Below are positions 1 to 8,293 of a stretch of 64,000 nucleotides of DNA, one piece after another (position 1 is the first letter of the stretch; the number at the start of each line of letters is the position of its first letter). The position numbers were made by a program, and so were the translations under genes. The notes under the pieces were generated by a model that did no database searches, was not told the DNA's origin, and saw only the letters and a list, made by a program, of their open reading frames with translations. Source of the DNA: Adhaeribacter soli (lineage in GTDB: Bacteria; Bacteroidota; Bacteroidia; Cytophagales; Hymenobacteraceae); contig NZ_VTWT01000005.1 of NCBI RefSeq assembly GCF_008727925.1, positions 186,001 to 250,000 on the forward strand. Direction: 5' to 3'.

Positions 1-2
1 AT

Positions 3-1073
3 TTAAATAAACGCAGTTTTCTCCGTCATTTTACCCCTGCCAAAATTGCCATTCCGGTATTGCTGGGCCTAATTGTGGTGGCCTGGATGATCTACAAAGA
101 CCCGGAATCGGCGAAGTTCTCGAATCTGCTTCAGGCTAAACTCCACTGGATCCTGATCACGTTTGCCGTGCTTATAATCCGCGATTTTGGCTACATGTAC
201 CGCATCCGCCACATTACGGGTAAATTTCTGAGCTGGCGACAATCCATCGACGTGATCATGCTTTGGGAGTTTGCTTCCTGTGTAATGCCTTCAGTGGTGG
301 GCGGCACCGGCATTGCTACGTTTCTGCTGCACAAGGAAGGCATAAAACTCGGAAAATCGCTGGCCTACGTAATGGTAACGGCCATGCTCGATAACTGGTA
401 TTTTGTGCTGGTTGCGCCGGTTATTTTCCTGTTCGGCGCGCATCAGATCTTCCCCGAAGTACACGGGGCAGGCTTTTCCGTAAGCAAGGGTCTGGAATAT
501 GCTTTTCTTACGAGCTACGTGCTGGTAACGGTTTATGCCTCTATTATGACCTACGCGCTTTTTGTAAACCCGAACGCCGTAAAACGTCTGCTCATCCGTA
601 TTTTCAGTTTCAGTTTCCTAAAGCGCTGGCGCCCGGTGGCTTTCCGCCACGGCAACGAACTGGTGTGGGCTTCCCACGAAATTAAAGGCCATACCTACGG
701 TTACTGGGTCAAAGCCGGTCTTTCCACCGCCTTCGTCTGGACGGCCCGCTACTTCCTCATCAACTGCCTCATTGCCGCCTTCACCGACCTTCATCTAATG
801 GACCACCTGCTTATTTTCGCCCGGAACTTCAGCTATAAAGTGGTACTGATGGTGGCCGTTACGCCGGGCGGCGCGGGCATTGCCGAAATTGCGTTCCCTA
901 CGTTCTTCGGAGCCTATTTAGGCGCTTTAACCACCTTTACTGTATTGCTTTACCGCATTGTAACACATTATTTATACCTGATGCTGGGCTCTATTTTCCT
1001 GCCCCGCTGGATCAAGCGCGTGTACAGCGAAGAACACGAAGCCGCCGTGGCCCAAGCCGTGGAAATACGCTAA
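3..1073 (+). CDS. LPG-synthase-like TM-domain membrane protein (5' partial)
   Basis: Integral inner-membrane protein of the lysylphosphatidylglycerol synthase transmembrane (UPF0104/YbhN-like) family. The frame is open to the left edge with no stop, so the start codon lies upstream; a TTG at 60 is an internal codon and not a convincing start. About 357 residues are visible, with seven or eight hydrophobic segments. Hallmarks are a VVGGTGIATFLLHKEG loop near residue 97 of the visible chain and a TPGGAGIAEI motif near residue 287, which is typical of the family. The soluble lysyl-transferase domain is absent, so lysylation of lipids should not be assumed. The gene ends at a strong terminator facing the convergent secreted-protein gene. 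The substrate is unknown. Confidence 0.8.
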   Translation, partial: LNKRSFLRHFTPAKIAIPVLLGLIVVAWMIYKDPESAKFSNLLQAKLHWILITFAVLIIRDFGYMYRIRHITGKFLSWRQSIDVIMLWEFASCVMPSVVGGTGIATFLLHKEGIKLGKSLAYVMVTAMLDNWYFVLVAPVIFLFGAHQIFPEVHGAGFSVSKGLEYAFLTSYVLVTVYASIMTYALFVNPNAVKRLLIRIFSFSFLKRWRPVAFRHGNELVWASHEIKGHTYGYWVKAGLSTAFVWTARYFLINCLIAAFTDLHLMDHLLIFARNFSYKVVLMVAVTPGGAGIAEIAFPTFFGAYLGALTTFTVLLYRIVTHYLYLMLGSIFLPRWIKRVYSEEHEAAVAQAVEIR

Positions 1074-1093
1074 GGTTTCAGACTGAAAAAGTA

Positions 1094-1133
1094 AAAAGGC
1101 TGCCCCGGAAGATTTCGGGGCAGCCTTTTTTTT
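1094..1133. terminator. Intrinsic terminator between convergent genes
   Basis: A GC-rich stem (AGGCTGCCCCG / CGGGGCAGCCT) is followed by eight T residues on the plus strand and flanked by A residues on the other side. It can serve the plus-strand membrane protein and possibly the convergent minus-strand gene. Confidence 0.85.
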
Positions 1134-1160
1134 ATGTGGAGGATTTGTATCCAGATCAGC

Positions 1161-2825
1161 TTATGCGTTCAGCAGGATCATTCGTTTCGTATCCTGAAAA
1201 CCCTCGGCTGTTAACTGGTAAAAGTAAGTGCCGGCTTTCAGGTTTCGGTTTTGTACGAGTTCCTGCCATTGTACCTGATGCTGACCGGCGACGTACTTTT
1301 TCCGCTGTTTTGCTACCGTTTGGCCGAGGCTGTTGTAAACCGTTAGTGCAACTTCTTCCGGTTTAGCTAAATTGAAATTAATGCTGGTGTGCTTTGAGAA
1401 AGGATTTGGCTGGTTTTGGAAGAGTTGGATTTTTGAGGTTGAGATTTCATCAATTGCGCCCAGAACATCAGGACCTAACTTTACAACCCAAAAGTCGGAT
1501 TGTCCTTCAGAAATTTGGCTCTTGTCTCTGCTCATACCAGAATAAGATCCTGCTCCTAAAATATATCCTCCATCAGAAGTCTGTTGTAAGGCATTAAAAA
1601 CATCTCCGTCTGCTCCGCCAATGGTCCTGTCCCAAACTTTTGTACCGTTAGCATCTAACTTCAGAAACCATCCGTCTGTTGTACCTTGTAAGTTTTGGCT
1701 CTTATCCCCGGATATACCCGAATAAGAAATTCCACCAATAAAATACCCACCATCCAAGGTGATGTCTAAATCTGTCAGGATATCGGCACTGTTTCCGCCA
1801 AAGGTTTTATCCCAGACTTTATTTCCAGAGCCATCTAGTTTTATTACCCAATAATCATTCATTCCTCTGCCAGGCTCACTTTTGTCTCCTGATTGGCCTG
1901 ACTGTGAGTTACCTCCGAGAATATAGCCGCCATCATTAGTCAGTTCTATTTTGGCTAATTCATCATTATCAGCCCCTCCAAAGGTTTTATCCCATTGTTT
2001 ATTCCCTTGGGCATCAATTTTAATAATCCAATAATCAGTACCTCCATTGCCGGGCTGGCTCTTATCGCCTGTCTGTCCAGATCTGGAAGGGCCGCCCAGA
2101 ACATATCCTCCGTCAGGGGTTTGTTTTATAGAAGTTAAAACTTCTGAATCAGTTCCGCCAAAGGTTTTATCCCAAGCTTTGTTCCCCAATGCATCCGTTT
2201 TGACTATCCATATATCATTACTTCCTACGTTTATCTGGCTCTTATCGCCAGTTTGACCTGAACCTGAACTACCTCCAAAAATAAACCCGCCATCTGAAGT
2301 TACCTGTAGATCATTTATCCAATCAGGCTCAACTCCGCCAAAACTTTTATCCCATACTTTATTTCCGGAAGCATCTATTTTCACTATCCAAAAATCTTCG
2401 TAAGGTGACTGATTCATTTGCAGGGGCTGAGTTTTATCTCCGCTTTGGCCTGACCTGGACCATCCACCTAAAATATAACCTCCATCTGAGGTTTGGTGTA
2501 AGGCTGAAAGCCCATCCGGCTCACTTCCTCCAAAGGTTTTATCCCAAATCTTATTCCCATTTCCATCTGTCTTCACAACCCAAAAGTCACTAATCCCCCT
2601 TGATGGCTCGCTCTTACTTCCATTCTGGCCAGATTGTGAATTACCTCCCATTATGTATCCTCCATCAGAAGTTTGCTTGATAGAAGATATAGCATCTTCA
2701 TTGCTTCCTCCAAACGTTTTATCCCACTGCTTCGCAGGGCCATTTTGTGCATTAGAAGAAAAAGGAAGAAATGCGCTTATTAAACAGCCCAATACCAGGC
2801 TCTTTAAGAATGTATTGTTTTTCAT
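1161..2825 (-). CDS. Secreted repeat protein with T9SS type A sorting domain
   Basis: Predicted surface or secreted protein exported by Sec and then the type IX system. The chosen ATG at 2825 gives a typical signal peptide (MKNNTFLKSLVLG... ending SSNAQ). A longer frame from 2846 would put seven residues ahead of it. The body is seven tandem repeats of about 60-65 residues, each opening with WDKTFGG or a close variant and containing TSDGGYILGG and SGDKS blocks, as in beta-propeller-like Bacteroidota surface proteins. The last 85 residues form a T9SS domain (PNPF, LGQTV, AGTYFYQL, final KRMILLNA). The ligand is unknown. A TAnnTTTG box lies only 4 nt before the ATG, so the mRNA may be leaderless. 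Confidence 0.85.
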   Translation of the reverse strand: MKNNTFLKSLVLGCLISAFLPFSSNAQNGPAKQWDKTFGGSNEDAISSIKQTSDGGYIMGGNSQSGQNGSKSEPSRGISDFWVVKTDGNGNKIWDKTFGGSEPDGLSALHQTSDGGYILGGWSRSGQSGDKTQPLQMNQSPYEDFWIVKIDASGNKVWDKSFGGVEPDWINDLQVTSDGGFIFGGSSGSGQTGDKSQINVGSNDIWIVKTDALGNKAWDKTFGGTDSEVLTSIKQTPDGGYVLGGPSRSGQTGDKSQPGNGGTDYWIIKIDAQGNKQWDKTFGGADNDELAKIELTNDGGYILGGNSQSGQSGDKSEPGRGMNDYWVIKLDGSGNKVWDKTFGGNSADILTDLDITLDGGYFIGGISYSGISGDKSQNLQGTTDGWFLKLDANGTKVWDRTIGGADGDVFNALQQTSDGGYILGAGSYSGMSRDKSQISEGQSDFWVVKLGPDVLGAIDEISTSKIQLFQNQPNPFSKHTSINFNLAKPEEVALTVYNSLGQTVAKQRKKYVAGQHQVQWQELVQNRNLKAGTYFYQLTAEGFQDTKRMILLNA

Positions 2826-2829
2826 GAAA

Positions 2830-2837
2830 CAAAGATA
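2830..2837 (-). promoter_or_regulatory. TAnnTTTG -7 box abutting a start codon
   Basis: TATCTTTG on the minus strand matches the Bacteroidota -7 consensus exactly and ends 4 nt before the ATG at 2825. No clear TTTG -33 element is seen. If used, transcription would start at or beside the start codon. Confidence 0.4.
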
Positions 2838-2885
2838 GCGCATCAACTAGAATAAAACCGGTAACAACTGTAAAATCTCAACCTA

Positions 2886-3671
2886 CTACTTCTCCCCAAA
2901 AAAGAAGTGCTTAATCTTCTGAAATGGGCTTCTATGCATAAGCTTCACCCCGGAATCATGTACCTGCGATTGCATTTGCCGGAGCTGCAGTTCGCGGGGG
3001 TTGCGGTGTAGCATGTTTTCGAATTCTTTCAGGGTGGTTTTGCGGTGGATGGTCCAGCGTTTGAGTTGGTAGAGGTGCGCATTCCAGCGGTTCACGCCTA
3101 CCGTGGAAGTAAACATGGCTTCGTAACCCGCATCTTCGGTGGCAAACATTACCTCACGGTTGTAGCAGCCTTCCGGCACCGATAAATATTTCACCTCCGT
3201 TCCGGTTTCCGCCTCAATAATGCGCTTCGATTCGGTCAGTTCCTTATGCAGTTCAGGTCCCGGAAGTTTTAAAAGATTGCTGCCGGAAAGGGTATGCGAA
3301 CCGAGCAAAAAACCGGCTGCGGCCATTTTCCGATACTGCGCCCAGCTTTCGGGGGAAGTTTGATTTTGAACCGTAATGAAAAAGGCCGCCGGAAAACTGT
3401 AGTGTTTCAGTAACGGATAGGCCACTTCGTAATCGGTTTCGTTACCGCCGTCGAAGGTGATGGCCAGTACGTGCCGGTGCCAGCGTTTGCCTTTATAGAT
3501 GGCTTCCACTACTTGGTCCAGCGAAACTACCGGCATTCTTAATTTATTGATCAGGGCCAGCTGGGCTTCAAATGTCTCCCTGGTTACCGTCAAGGCCTGG
3601 ACTTCCGGAGTATTTACGGAAGGCTTTCCGGTTTCAATAGCATGGTAGTTTAAGATAAGGACGTTGTGCAT
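2886..3671 (-). CDS. Polysaccharide deacetylase family protein, metal site degraded
   Basis: NodB-homology (carbohydrate esterase 4 fold) protein of 261 residues without a signal peptide. Recognisable blocks are ILNYHAIE near the N-terminus, ITFDGGNETD around residues 71-80 and GSHTLSGSNL around residues 125-134. The family normally has TFDDG and SHTxxHxxL; here the second Asp is Gly and the second His is replaced. Two of the three expected metal ligands are therefore missing while the fold motifs remain. Catalysis in the usual way is doubtful, so a carbohydrate-binding or diverged role is possible. It stands alone on the minus strand, 60 bp after the T9SS gene's promoter region, with a C-terminal basic tail. 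Confidence 0.75.
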   Translation of the reverse strand: MHNVLILNYHAIETGKPSVNTPEVQALTVTRETFEAQLALINKLRMPVVSLDQVVEAIYKGKRWHRHVLAITFDGGNETDYEVAYPLLKHYSFPAAFFITVQNQTSPESWAQYRKMAAAGFLLGSHTLSGSNLLKLPGPELHKELTESKRIIEAETGTEVKYLSVPEGCYNREVMFATEDAGYEAMFTSTVGVNRWNAHLYQLKRWTIHRKTTLKEFENMLHRNPRELQLRQMQSQVHDSGVKLMHRSPFQKIKHFFFGEK

Positions 3672-3771
3672 ACTGCTGTTCCTGCCTGGCTAATATTCTG
3701 AAAACAATATAATCGGGGAAAGAGATATTTAACAATACGTATCGATCACGAACTCCGGCCAAAACTTCCTG

Positions 3772-3812
3772 AAAAAAATACCGCAACCAGAATCAAAATT
3801 CCGGCTGCGGTA
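3772..3812 (-). terminator. Intrinsic terminator of the SDR/cyclophilin operon
   Basis: A hairpin of about 15 bp with two mismatches (TACCGCA ... TGCGGTA, loop CAAA) lies just after the reductase stop. On the minus strand it is followed by a run of T residues. Confidence 0.8.
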
Positions 3813-3838
3813 AAAAATAAGACGTGCAATAAATTAAC

Positions 3839-4744
3839 TCAGATCTGACCGGCCACTATGCCAATGCCTTCCTGAAACGTGTGCGGTTTGTAGCCCAGTT
3901 CTTTTTTAGCTTTCTCAATAACAAACCCGGTTCTGGGTGGCCGCTTTGCCGGTTGGGTAAACTTAGAGGCATCTGTTTTCTGAATAAGGGAAGCATCGAG
4001 CTTAAAATAATCGGCAACCTGCAAGGCCATCTGGTAAGGCGTGAGCAATTCTTCGCCGGAAATATTGTAAATACCCGTAGCACTTTTCTGTGCTGCCAGC
4101 CAGCAGCCCTGCGCCAGGTCTTCGGCCAAAGTAGGCGTGCGGAACTGGTCGTCTACCACCTGAATGGTTTTTCCGGCTTCCAGACTGTTTTTCACCCACA
4201 GCACAATGTTGGAACGGCCGTAATCATGCACGATCCCATAAACCAAAACGGTACGCAAAATTGCCCACGGACAAGCCGCTTTTTTCACGATCTCTTCTGC
4301 TTCAAGTTTGGTCTGGCCGTAGTAATTCACCGGCTTAGGAGCAGCTTCTTCGTCGTAAGGACCGGCTGCGCCATCGAAAATAAAATCGGTGGAAACGTGC
4401 GTAAAGTGCGTATTATATTTTTCGCAGGCCTCAACCAGGTATTGCACGGCCGTTACATTCTGGGCGTAGCAGGCTTCCCGTTCGGTTTCACAAATATCTA
4501 CGTTGGTCTGGGCGGCGGTATGAATTACGTGCGTAGGCCTGAAATTTTCAAAAACAGCTTGTACCTCTTCTGGCCGGGTAATGTCCATGCTTCGGAAATT
4601 AACCTCCGGAAAAATACCGGCCACCTTGTTTTTACCGCGCGAGGTAGTCAGGAGTTCTACTTCCGGATTTTCGGCCAGCAAACCGGTCAGCTTCTGCCCG
4701 AGCAAGCCATTTGAACCGGTAATAAGCAAACGCATTTTCACCAT
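3839..4744 (-). CDS. SDR family oxidoreductase, RmlD-like
   Basis: NAD(P)-dependent extended short-chain reductase related to dTDP-4-dehydrorhamnose reductase. It has 301 residues. The Rossmann motif GSNGLLG is at residues 10-16, an STDFIFDG block sits mid-chain, and the catalytic YxxxK appears as YGQTK near residues 141-145. Such enzymes reduce nucleotide-sugar or related carbonyls in the cytoplasm, but no rhamnose-pathway genes are nearby, so the substrate is open. The translation start could be the Met at 4744 or the one three codons later (MRLLITGSNG), which places the glycine motif closer to the N-terminus as is usual. It lies 7 bp downstream of the cyclophilin gene and shares its transcript. 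Confidence 0.8.
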   Translation of the reverse strand: MVKMRLLITGSNGLLGQKLTGLLAENPEVELLTTSRGKNKVAGIFPEVNFRSMDITRPEEVQAVFENFRPTHVIHTAAQTNVDICETEREACYAQNVTAVQYLVEACEKYNTHFTHVSTDFIFDGAAGPYDEEAAPKPVNYYGQTKLEAEEIVKKAACPWAILRTVLVYGIVHDYGRSNIVLWVKNSLEAGKTIQVVDDQFRTPTLAEDLAQGCWLAAQKSATGIYNISGEELLTPYQMALQVADYFKLDASLIQKTDASKFTQPAKRPPRTGFVIEKAKKELGYKPHTFQEGIGIVAGQI

Positions 4745-4751
4745 TCCGGCC

Positions 4752-5441
4752 TTAGCTTTTTACTTTTTCTTTTACCTTAGCTTCCTTTACCTTCTTCTCC
4801 TTTTTGGCCATTTCCGGATACTGGTAACCGTATTTTTTGGTGATGTCTTTCTTCTTCATCGTTTCCACTTTCACGGTCATTTTCACGTCGGTCAGCGGAC
4901 GGTCGCGGTAATCTTTCGGCTGTTTGGCAATGGCATCTACTACTTCAAGGCCCGAAATGGTTTGCCCGAAAACGGTATAATTTCCGTCCAGAAAGTGCGT
5001 GCCTAATTCGTTCTGTACAATATAAAACTGGCTGCCACTCGATTCCTTTTTCGGGTTTTCGGTACGGGCTGCCGCCACCGCGCCTTTCACGTGCTTCAAC
5101 TCCGGGTTAAATTCCGCCGGAATGGTATATCCTGGTCCGCCCGCTCCGTCGTCGTTCGGCGAATCGTTTTTGGAGTTCGGATCGCCGCCCTGGATCATGA
5201 AATTTTCGATAACCCGGTGAAAGGTAGTGCCATTAAAATAACCTTCTTTGGCCAGCTTCAGGAAATTCGCTTTATGCAAAGGCGTCTGGTCAAAGAGGAT
5301 CAGCTTGATTTCGCCTTGCGGCGTGGTGATGGTCACGACATCGTCTTTCTTGGAAGGCTTCTTTTTCTTCTGAGCAAAGGCGGAAGAAACCACCAGCAGA
5401 ACGAGCAAAAACGGTAAGGTAAAACGCTTAAAAACAGACAT
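4752..5441 (-). CDS. Exported cyclophilin-type peptidyl-prolyl isomerase
   Basis: Catalyses cis-trans isomerisation of prolyl bonds, probably in the periplasm. The 229-residue protein has a signal peptide ending at AFAQ (residue 24) and then a lysine-rich linker. The cyclophilin domain spans about 35-195, with FHRVIENFMIQGGDP at residues 74-88 containing the catalytic Arg and Gln. An acidic loop (NSKNDSPNDDGAGG) follows the active-site motif, as in other Bacteroidota homologues. A highly charged Lys-rich tail (about 195-229, KEKKVKEAKVKEKVKS) has no known role. First gene of a two-gene operon with the SDR reductase. Confidence 0.9.
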   Translation of the reverse strand: MSVFKRFTLPFLLVLLVVSSAFAQKKKKPSKKDDVVTITTPQGEIKLILFDQTPLHKANFLKLAKEGYFNGTTFHRVIENFMIQGGDPNSKNDSPNDDGAGGPGYTIPAEFNPELKHVKGAVAAARTENPKKESSGSQFYIVQNELGTHFLDGNYTVFGQTISGLEVVDAIAKQPKDYRDRPLTDVKMTVKVETMKKKDITKKYGYQYPEMAKKEKKVKEAKVKEKVKS

Positions 5442-5598
5442 AATTCTTAATGTGCTAATTTTTTAATGTGGTAATGTGCTAATAATTCGAAAACGTGAAG
5501 ATGGGAAAATGATTTTAATATTTCCGGAATTTCTAACGCATAGGTGTGGCAGAAAATATATTGTCGAAAATGTCGGGGGAATGGATTATCATTAAATC

Positions 5599-5627
5599 GT
5601 AGAGACGCCCTATTAGGGCGTCTCTAC
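5599..5627. repeat. Perfect GTAGAGACGC hairpin
   Basis: A 14-bp perfect inverted repeat (GTAGAGACGCCCTA, one-base loop, and its complement) lies in the spacer between hemC and the cyclophilin gene. The same AGAGACGC core recurs in the terminator after udk at 17021. There is no strong T run here. Confidence 0.7.
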
Positions 5628-5692
5628 AGGTGGCATTTCTACCGTATTGCATCCCATTTTCGCAACGAAATCTAAATCAGGATCACAAATAA

Positions 5693-6637
5693 TCACATCT
5701 GTTTCTGCTGCGCCCTGATATCTGCCAGAATTCCTTTTCCTCCTTTTTCCAGCACGGTTTCAGCCAGTTGTCGTCCCAGCTTTTCGGCATCCGAAGCTGC
5801 ACCGCTGAACGTCTCGCGGATCATTTGTTGTCCGTCCAGGCTGATGATGCCGCCGGTGATGGATACCTGCCCTTCGTGCAGGGAAGCCAGGGCAAACGAC
5901 GGAATGCTGCAGCCGCCTTCCATGGTGCGTAAAAAGGCGCGTTCGGTTCTCAGGCAAACGGCGGTTTCTTCGTGATTGAGCGCCTGCTTCAGTATTTCCT
6001 TCCGGGCCGGGTCCAGGCTTTTAGCACTTTCAATGGCTACACTCCCCTGCCCTACAGCTGGAATGAATTGGTCAAAACTCAGCACCTGGGTTATCCATTT
6101 CACGTAATCCATGCGGTGCACGCCGGCGTAAGCCAGCAACAGCCCGTCGAACTGCTGTTCTTCCATTTTCTGCAGACGGGTCTGCAGGTTGCCGCGCGCT
6201 TCTACGGTTCTGATGTTCGGGTAAAACTTTTTCAGCAGGGCTTTGCGGCGCGTAGAGGATGTACCAACTACAATGTTTTCGCTGTCGAGGGTTAATTCCG
6301 GATTGAAGGAAAGCAGCACGTCGGCCGGATTTTCCCGTTCCATAAAGGCCAGCAATTCCAGGTCATCGTCCAGGCTCGACTGCACATCTTTGGCGCTGTG
6401 CACGGCAATATCGATACTGCCATCCCGCAAGGCTTCTTCCAGTTCTTCGGTAAAAACGCCCTTGGAACCGATCTTGGACAGCGAAACATCTAAGATCTTA
6501 TCGCCCTTGGTGGTGAAGATCACGATCTCGGTCTGCAGACCCGCCGCTTTAAGTTTCTCTTCCGCGTTGTACGCCTGCCATAAAGCAAGCTTGCTGCCGC
6601 GCGTCCCGATCCGGACCGGTTTGTCAGAAATTACCAT
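5693..6637 (-). CDS. hemC: Hydroxymethylbilane synthase
   Basis: Porphobilinogen deaminase: joins four porphobilinogen units into hydroxymethylbilane in haem and tetrapyrrole synthesis. The 314-residue length is normal. The N-terminus carries RIGTRGSKLALWQA, the middle has VGTSSTRRKALL and VEARGNLQTRL, and the cofactor-binding Cys lies in EGGCSIPSFALA near residue 242. It is a cytosolic enzyme. No other haem gene lies beside it, so it appears to be a lone unit. It is separated from holB by a 100-bp TTCGAA-rich spacer. All expected catalytic features are present. Confidence 0.97.
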   Translation of the reverse strand: MVISDKPVRIGTRGSKLALWQAYNAEEKLKAAGLQTEIVIFTTKGDKILDVSLSKIGSKGVFTEELEEALRDGSIDIAVHSAKDVQSSLDDDLELLAFMERENPADVLLSFNPELTLDSENIVVGTSSTRRKALLKKFYPNIRTVEARGNLQTRLQKMEEQQFDGLLLAYAGVHRMDYVKWITQVLSFDQFIPAVGQGSVAIESAKSLDPARKEILKQALNHEETAVCLRTERAFLRTMEGGCSIPSFALASLHEGQVSITGGIISLDGQQMIRETFSGAASDAEKLGRQLAETVLEKGGKGILADIRAQQKQM

Positions 6638-6646
6638 AGTTTAGAT

Positions 6647-6720
6647 TATTCGATTGTTCGGTATTCGATTGTTCGACTTTATTCATTTGCCGAAAATTCG
6701 AACTTCGAACAATCGAACAG
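6647..6720. repeat. TTCGAA-rich palindromic spacer, copy 1
   Basis: Short TTCGATTGTTCG words on the left are complementary to CGAACTTCGAACAATCG words on the right, so the spacer can fold on itself. Similar spacers occur at 21960, 26308, 38697 and 52206. Confidence 0.6.
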
Positions 6721-6742
6721 TCTTAAAGTGAACATACGAGAA

Positions 6743-7861
6743 TTATTTCATTTTCAGAAACTTTGCCAGTTGCAGCGATACATCTACGAACACCATTTTC
6801 GGGTTGGCGTTGCGCTCGATGTGGTAGTGCGCCTGGTTCAGTTCGTTGCTCAGCAGGTCTACGTTGTGCGGCTGAATTACTTTGGAGAACTTGCTTACGA
6901 AATCGGCTTCGGCCGGTGGCACGAAACCAGCCAGGGCCGGATCCACGCCGTAAAGCATCACCCGCCGGATAACCGAAAGCGCGTATTGCAGGAAGTTCTT
7001 CTGGTTTTCGCGGCCCAGCTTCTGAAAGTCTTCGCTCATTTTAATTACCGGCGCAAACTTTTCGGAAAAACAAAGGCGCATCCAGTCTACAAAGAACGAA
7101 AAATAATCGGAAGTCATTTCCTGGCTCAGCTGGCCGGCTAACCGCAAATTCCTTTCAGCCAACTGCGCGATCTGGGCGGCCTTCTGCTCCTCGGTCCCGA
7201 AATTTTCTTTCAGGTACTGCATGGTTTCTTCCGGCGAAAAAGCCCGCACTTTAACCAGCTGCGTCCGCGAAAGAATAGTAGCCAGCAGTTTTTCCGGCGA
7301 ATTCGATACCAACAGGAAAATAGTTTGCGGCGGCGGTTCTTCCAGCAATTTCAGCAAGGCATTGGCCGAAGTCGGGTTCAGCAGTTCCGGAAGCCAGATG
7401 AGCACAATTTTAAATTCCGCTTCAAAAGCCTTTAAAGAAACCAAACGCAACAAGCCCTTGGCTTCTTCCTTGGAAATATTGCCCTGCTTATTTTCCGCGC
7501 CAATAAACTGCAGCCAATCGTTAAGCGACTGGTAGGGATTTTCGAGCAAAAACTCGCGCCACTCCGGCAGGAAATTTACGCTCAGCGCTTCCTTTTTCGG
7601 CGTATTCACCACCGGCATAATGAACTGCATGTCCGGGTGAACCAGCTTATTCATTTTAGAGCAGCTGCTGCACTGTCCGCACGAATCGGTCTCCTGCTTG
7701 TTTTCGCAATTCAGGAACGTGGCGTACGCCAGGGCCAGCGCCAGGTTGGCTCCTCCTTCCGAACCCATAAACAACTGCGCATGCGCCACGTGCCGGTTAC
7801 GCACCGAATTTATGAGAACTTGCTTGGTTTCGGCATGGCCGATAATTTGATTGAACTGCAT
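6743..7861 (-). CDS. holB: DNA polymerase III subunit delta'
   Basis: Clamp-loader subunit of the replicative polymerase. The 372-residue AAA+ protein has a four-cysteine zinc module (Cys52, 61, 64, 67 in CENKQETDSCGQCSSC). The P-loop position reads GSEGGANL, lacking the Walker A lysine, as expected for the non-ATP-binding delta' subunit. LLKLLEEPPPQTIFLL and LSRTQ (the SRC-like sensor/arginine-finger region, here SRT) follow. The N-terminus FNQIIGHAETKQVLINS is typical. It assembles with DnaX and HolA at the fork. No RBS is evident, and the upstream gap holds repeats rather than a clear promoter. Confidence 0.93.
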   Translation of the reverse strand: MQFNQIIGHAETKQVLINSVRNRHVAHAQLFMGSEGGANLALALAYATFLNCENKQETDSCGQCSSCSKMNKLVHPDMQFIMPVVNTPKKEALSVNFLPEWREFLLENPYQSLNDWLQFIGAENKQGNISKEEAKGLLRLVSLKAFEAEFKIVLIWLPELLNPTSANALLKLLEEPPPQTIFLLVSNSPEKLLATILSRTQLVKVRAFSPEETMQYLKENFGTEEQKAAQIAQLAERNLRLAGQLSQEMTSDYFSFFVDWMRLCFSEKFAPVIKMSEDFQKLGRENQKNFLQYALSVIRRVMLYGVDPALAGFVPPAEADFVSKFSKVIQPHNVDLLSNELNQAHYHIERNANPKMVFVDVSLQLAKFLKMK

Positions 7862-7971
7862 AATTTACCCCACCCCCGGCCAGCTAAAAACAGCTGGAGT
7901 TTGGAGGCTTGTACTTATATGTTACTTTTTTAGCCTCAATGGCTAACGTTTTATTTCAGACCTCACCTTTC

Positions 7972-8004
7972 AAACCTCACAGGTTTTGGAAACCTGTGAG
8001 GTTT
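7972..8004. repeat. Perfect 15-bp hairpin (AAACCTCACAGGTTT)
   Basis: Two perfectly complementary 15-bp arms are separated by a 3-nt loop, followed by a T-rich stretch. It is not directly behind a plus-strand gene, so it looks more like a dispersed palindrome than a gene terminator. Confidence 0.75.
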
Positions 8005-8076
8005 TTCTTTTGCCGGTATTTTGCCTTGATATTGGCTGTTTCCGGGTTGGCTGAAACAACCAGCCTGATTAAAAAC

Positions 8077-8257
8077 AACCACCCCCAACCCCTCCTTGAA
8101 AAAAGGAGGGGAGCTTTTCTTACTACTCCCCTTGACCATTTTAGCCTGAAAGGCTACCGTTTTCCTATGCTTCAACCATCCTAATCAAAACTACTGATGC
8201 TAAAATTCAGCAGACTGCAGCTCCCCTCCTTTTTTCAAGGAGGGGTTGGGGGTGGTT
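8077..8257. mobile_element. MITE-like CCCCTCC-ended element, copy A
   Basis: Terminal inverted repeats of about 40 bp (AACCACCCCCAACCCCTCC ... and its complement) bracket about 100 bp of unrelated filler with no ORF. Each end also folds alone, as CCCCTCC pairs with GGAGGGG around a GAAAAAA loop. Related copies are at 36527-36698 and 39988-40200. It lies in the 430-bp gap between holB and the GlmU-family gene. Confidence 0.75.
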
Positions 8258-8293
8258 AAAATTCCCTCCCCTGATTTAGCTACTAGGTTCGGG

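Noticed and set aside
3881-4714. 277-codon plus-strand frame opposite the SDR reductase
   Set aside because: It is the antisense shadow of a well-supported reductase gene with Rossmann and YxxxK motifs.
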